This document shows, one piece after another, positions 62,231 through 64,000 of a DNA stretch of 64,000 nucleotides. The first letter of the stretch is position 1. The number at the start of each line of letters is the position of its first letter. The notes beneath the pieces are model-generated. The model searched no databases and was not told where the DNA came from. It saw nothing but the letters and a program-made list of their open reading frames with translations. Both the position numbers and the translations under genes were made by a program. Source of the stretch: Brevibacterium permense (GTDB taxonomy: Bacteria > Actinomycetota > Actinomycetes > Actinomycetales > Brevibacteriaceae); assembly GCF_013280495.1 (NCBI RefSeq), contig NZ_JABSSX010000013.1, positions 1-64,000 on the forward strand. Direction: 5' to 3'.

Positions 62231-62734
62231 ATGACTGAGAAACCCGGATACGCCCAGCCGCAGACTCCGACCGGAGATGCGGATGAGCCGAAGAGCCCGA
62301 GTGCGCCGATCTACACCGCGAAGGTCGAGAACCTCGGCGGCACCTCGGGCGAGGTGCGAGTCGAAGACGGCCAGACCCTGTCCACCGCCCCGACTTCACG
62401 GGTCGAAGAGGGCAACAACCCGGAACAGTTCCTCGCCATGGCCTGGTCGACCTGCCTCGGCGAGACGCTCAAGGTCGTCCTCGCGGTCAATGAGATCGAG
62501 GCGCTCTCACGCGTGCGCGTCGAAGTCGAGCTGCACAACGAACCCTCCGGCAACGGCTTCTACTTCGCTCCGAAGGCGTTCATCTCCATCGAAGGGGTCT
62601 CGGACACCGACGCCGAGAAGTACGCTGCCCGCGCCCACGCTCGTTGCCCCATCTCCAAACTGCTCATGGGCAAGGGCAATCCGGTCGTCGAGATCGAACC
62701 CTACAAGAACCCGGACAACTTCCAGCTCAGCTGA
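62231..62734 (+). CDS. OsmC/Ohr-family peroxide-reducing protein
   Basis: A 167-residue protein with the two catalytic cysteines of the family in MAWSTCLGETL and HARCPISKLLMG. Sequences with a 25-residue acidic N-terminal tail are less common. Ohr/OsmC proteins detoxify organic hydroperoxides. Single gene, followed by a strong terminator; divergent from the SigK-controlled oxidoreductase. Confidence 0.9.
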   Translation: MTEKPGYAQPQTPTGDADEPKSPSAPIYTAKVENLGGTSGEVRVEDGQTLSTAPTSRVEEGNNPEQFLAMAWSTCLGETLKVVLAVNEIEALSRVRVEVELHNEPSGNGFYFAPKAFISIEGVSDTDAEKYAARAHARCPISKLLMGKGNPVVEIEPYKNPDNFQLS

Positions 62735-62753
62735 ATCGGCTGAGCAGAGAACG

Positions 62754-62784
62754 AGAGGCCCCGACTGTCACGGTCGGGGCCTCT
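62754..62784. terminator. Strong hairpin terminator
   Basis: AGAGGCCCCGAC (62754-62765) and GTCGGGGCCTCT (62773-62784) pair perfectly around seven bases, 20 bp after the osmC-like gene and before the end of the convergent hydrolase gene. Confidence 0.85.
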
Positions 62785-62802
62785 TCCGTCGGCACCTGCG
62801 CT

Positions 62803-63675
62803 TTACCTGTCGGACTCCGCGGCAACGTCGGCGGCGATCTGCGCCATCTGCATGGCCGCCTCGGCGGGGCGGATCAGCCATCCCACGTGGGACGACGTGA
62901 GCGTGCGCACCCGGTAGGGATTGTGCGGGGTGAGCGCATCACCTTCGCGGATGAGGCGATCCTGCATCGCGGTCGGCTGGCTCCGATCCTCGCCGAGGCG
63001 GACGAACGTACGCGGAATCGTCCCCCACGTGCCCGCCTGCGCCCGGTGTTCGGGCCCTCCCGCGTCGAGGTTCTCATCCGGCTGCAGTGAGTTCAGGAAG
63101 ATGCGGAACTCGTCATCGCTGACGTCGGCGCAGAAGAGTGCTTTCAGGCCGGCGAGGACCTCCAGGTCGGCCTGGCGGAAATTGCAGCGCAGCAGTCCCA
63201 ACTGCCCGGGATCACCGGCCAGGGCCCGAGCGAGAGCCGCATTGTCGACGGTCTTCATTTCGGGTTCGGCATTGTATTCGGCGGCCGGGAGGTCCACCGG
63301 TGCCCATGCGGAGACATAGACCATGTGGTCGATGAGCTCCGGATGCGCATTCGCCAGCGCGGTCAATGTGGCCCCGCCGCGGCTGTGGGCGACGATGACC
63401 ACCGGTCCGTGCTCCTTGGCACGGGCCGCCGCCTCGGTGAGAGCCCGGACATTGTCGTCGACGGTCACACCCCTGATCGATCCCGGCTCCGAGGTGAACC
63501 GGGCAAGGTCCTGAGGCGCCTGATACCCGAGCGGGAAGGTGGCGGCGAAACCGTGACCCGGCAGGTCAACCGCAGCCGAGCGCACTCCGTGGAAGGCGAG
63601 TTCGGCCTGCAACGGGGCGAAAGAGAAGGAAGTGGCGAAAGCGCCGTGGACGAGGATGAGCGTCGGCTGCGTCAT
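62803..63675 (-). CDS. Alpha/beta hydrolase
   Basis: A 290-residue hydrolase with the oxyanion-loop HGAFATSFSF, nucleophile elbow VAHSRGG (Ser in G/A-H-S-x-G-G) and a late catalytic His in TLTSSHVGWLI. The lid region (residues about 140-210) includes LLRCNFRQADLEVLAGLKAL. Substrate unknown; resembles the small esterases of the salicylate-binding-protein/MenH-like group. Confidence 0.87.
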   Translation of the reverse strand: MTQPTLILVHGAFATSFSFAPLQAELAFHGVRSAAVDLPGHGFAATFPLGYQAPQDLARFTSEPGSIRGVTVDDNVRALTEAAARAKEHGPVVIVAHSRGGATLTALANAHPELIDHMVYVSAWAPVDLPAAEYNAEPEMKTVDNAALARALAGDPGQLGLLRCNFRQADLEVLAGLKALFCADVSDDEFRIFLNSLQPDENLDAGGPEHRAQAGTWGTIPRTFVRLGEDRSQPTAMQDRLIREGDALTPHNPYRVRTLTSSHVGWLIRPAEAAMQMAQIAADVAAESDR

Positions 63676-63811
63676 CTCCTCAGCCTAGCGGCCGCCTCGG
63701 CGATGGGGAACGGAACATCAGACAAATGGCTCACTGGATGTCGAAGCGGATTACAGTGGCTGGTAGGACGCTCGGCACCGGACCGGGCACGGAGCGACGA
63801 GAGGAGCCGAG

Positions 63812-64000
63812 GTGGAGATGAACTTGCAGGAGTTCCTCTTCCTCGCCCTCGACCTCACCGGCACTTTCGTCTTCGCAGTCTCCGGAGTGCTGCTGGCCGC
63901 GCGACGCGATTTCGACATCACGGGCGGGTTGGTGCTGGGTACGATGACGGGCATCGGAGGAGGCATGATCCGCGATGTGCTCCTTGACCGGGTGCCCAAC
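63812..64000 (+). CDS. TRIC/UPF0126-type membrane protein, 5' part
   Basis: The 63 readable codons (GTG at 63812 or ATG at 63818) give FLFLALDLTGTFVFAVSGVL, GGLVLGTMTGIGGGMIRDVL, typical of the TRIC/YicG (UPF0126) family of trimeric channel-like proteins. The gene continues beyond the window. GAGGAG lies five bases before the GTG; GAGG lies five bases before the ATG, so the start is ambiguous. Confidence 0.85.
   Translation, partial: MEMNLQEFLFLALDLTGTFVFAVSGVLLAARRDFDITGGLVLGTMTGIGGGMIRDVLLDRVPN

Noticed and set aside
1..64000. CRISPR arrays, rRNA or tRNA genes
   Set aside because: I saw no regularly spaced direct repeats of array type and no recognisable rRNA or tRNA sequence; a covariance search was not possible.

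Overview
The window is high-GC DNA from an actinobacterium. The gene style and combination (LPXTG pili of the SpaH type, a SigK/RskA module, ACR3/ArsR arsenic genes with paired-Cys ArsR sensors, CmtR) fit Brevibacterium or a close relative in the Micrococcales. This is an inference from protein character, not from a marker gene. I saw no rRNA, tRNA or CRISPR array.

Region 1 (1-9300) is an arsenic-resistance island of two units. The first is a minus-strand group (FAD oxidoreductase, LMW-PTPase-like ArsC with a Lys in place of the P-loop Arg, ArsN-like fragment) divergent from arsR and an MFS transporter. The second is a longer minus-strand operon trxB-trxA-acr3-arsR/arsC fusion-arsC-arsO, with a DUF2180-like gene upstream. 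Related palindromes sit in front of these units, and the trxB promoter appears to be leaderless. Region 2 (9550-13965) is mobile DNA: an IS-end-like stretch, the last eight codons of a short-chain dehydrogenase, then a 4.3-kb Tn552/Tn5053-type transposon with 34-bp inverted repeats, serine resolvase, DDE transposase, AAA ATPase and a cadmium cargo (cmtR-cadD). Its right end truncates an amino-acid permease.

Region 3 (15.3-30.6 kb) carries what looks like a quaternary-ammonium (proline/hydroxyproline betaine type) catabolic cluster: Rieske oxygenase and reductase, Dpp-like ABC importer (one permease split by an in-frame TGA), proline racemase/hydroxyproline epimerase, FMN/FAD N-demethylase-like enzyme, GntR regulator and a ProP-like symporter. 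Region 4 (30.9-41 kb) has an Orn/Lys/Arg decarboxylase with a divergent LysR gene, a probable mevalonate-use operon (class II HMG-CoA reductase, HMG-CoA lyase, small membrane protein, TctA-type permease) with a PucR-like regulator, and an AlaA-type aminotransferase.

Region 5 (41-49.4 kb) mixes intact genes (amino-acid permease, acetyltransferase, LPXTG-anchored alkaline phosphatase) with three decayed ABC-transporter loci that have lost internal segments. Region 6 (49.6-57.2 kb) is a sortase-assembled pilus operon (large adhesin, major pilin, class C sortase) facing a large LuxR-type regulator, followed by a response-regulator pseudogene. Region 7 (58-62.1 kb) is a SigK-RskA stress module with a fasciclin lipoprotein (MPT83/MPB70-like) and a membrane-anchored sulfite-oxidase-like enzyme. 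The last two have matching CCATCC-N15-CCGAAT promoters. The window ends with an OsmC/Ohr-like protein, an alpha/beta hydrolase and the start of a TRIC/UPF0126 membrane protein.
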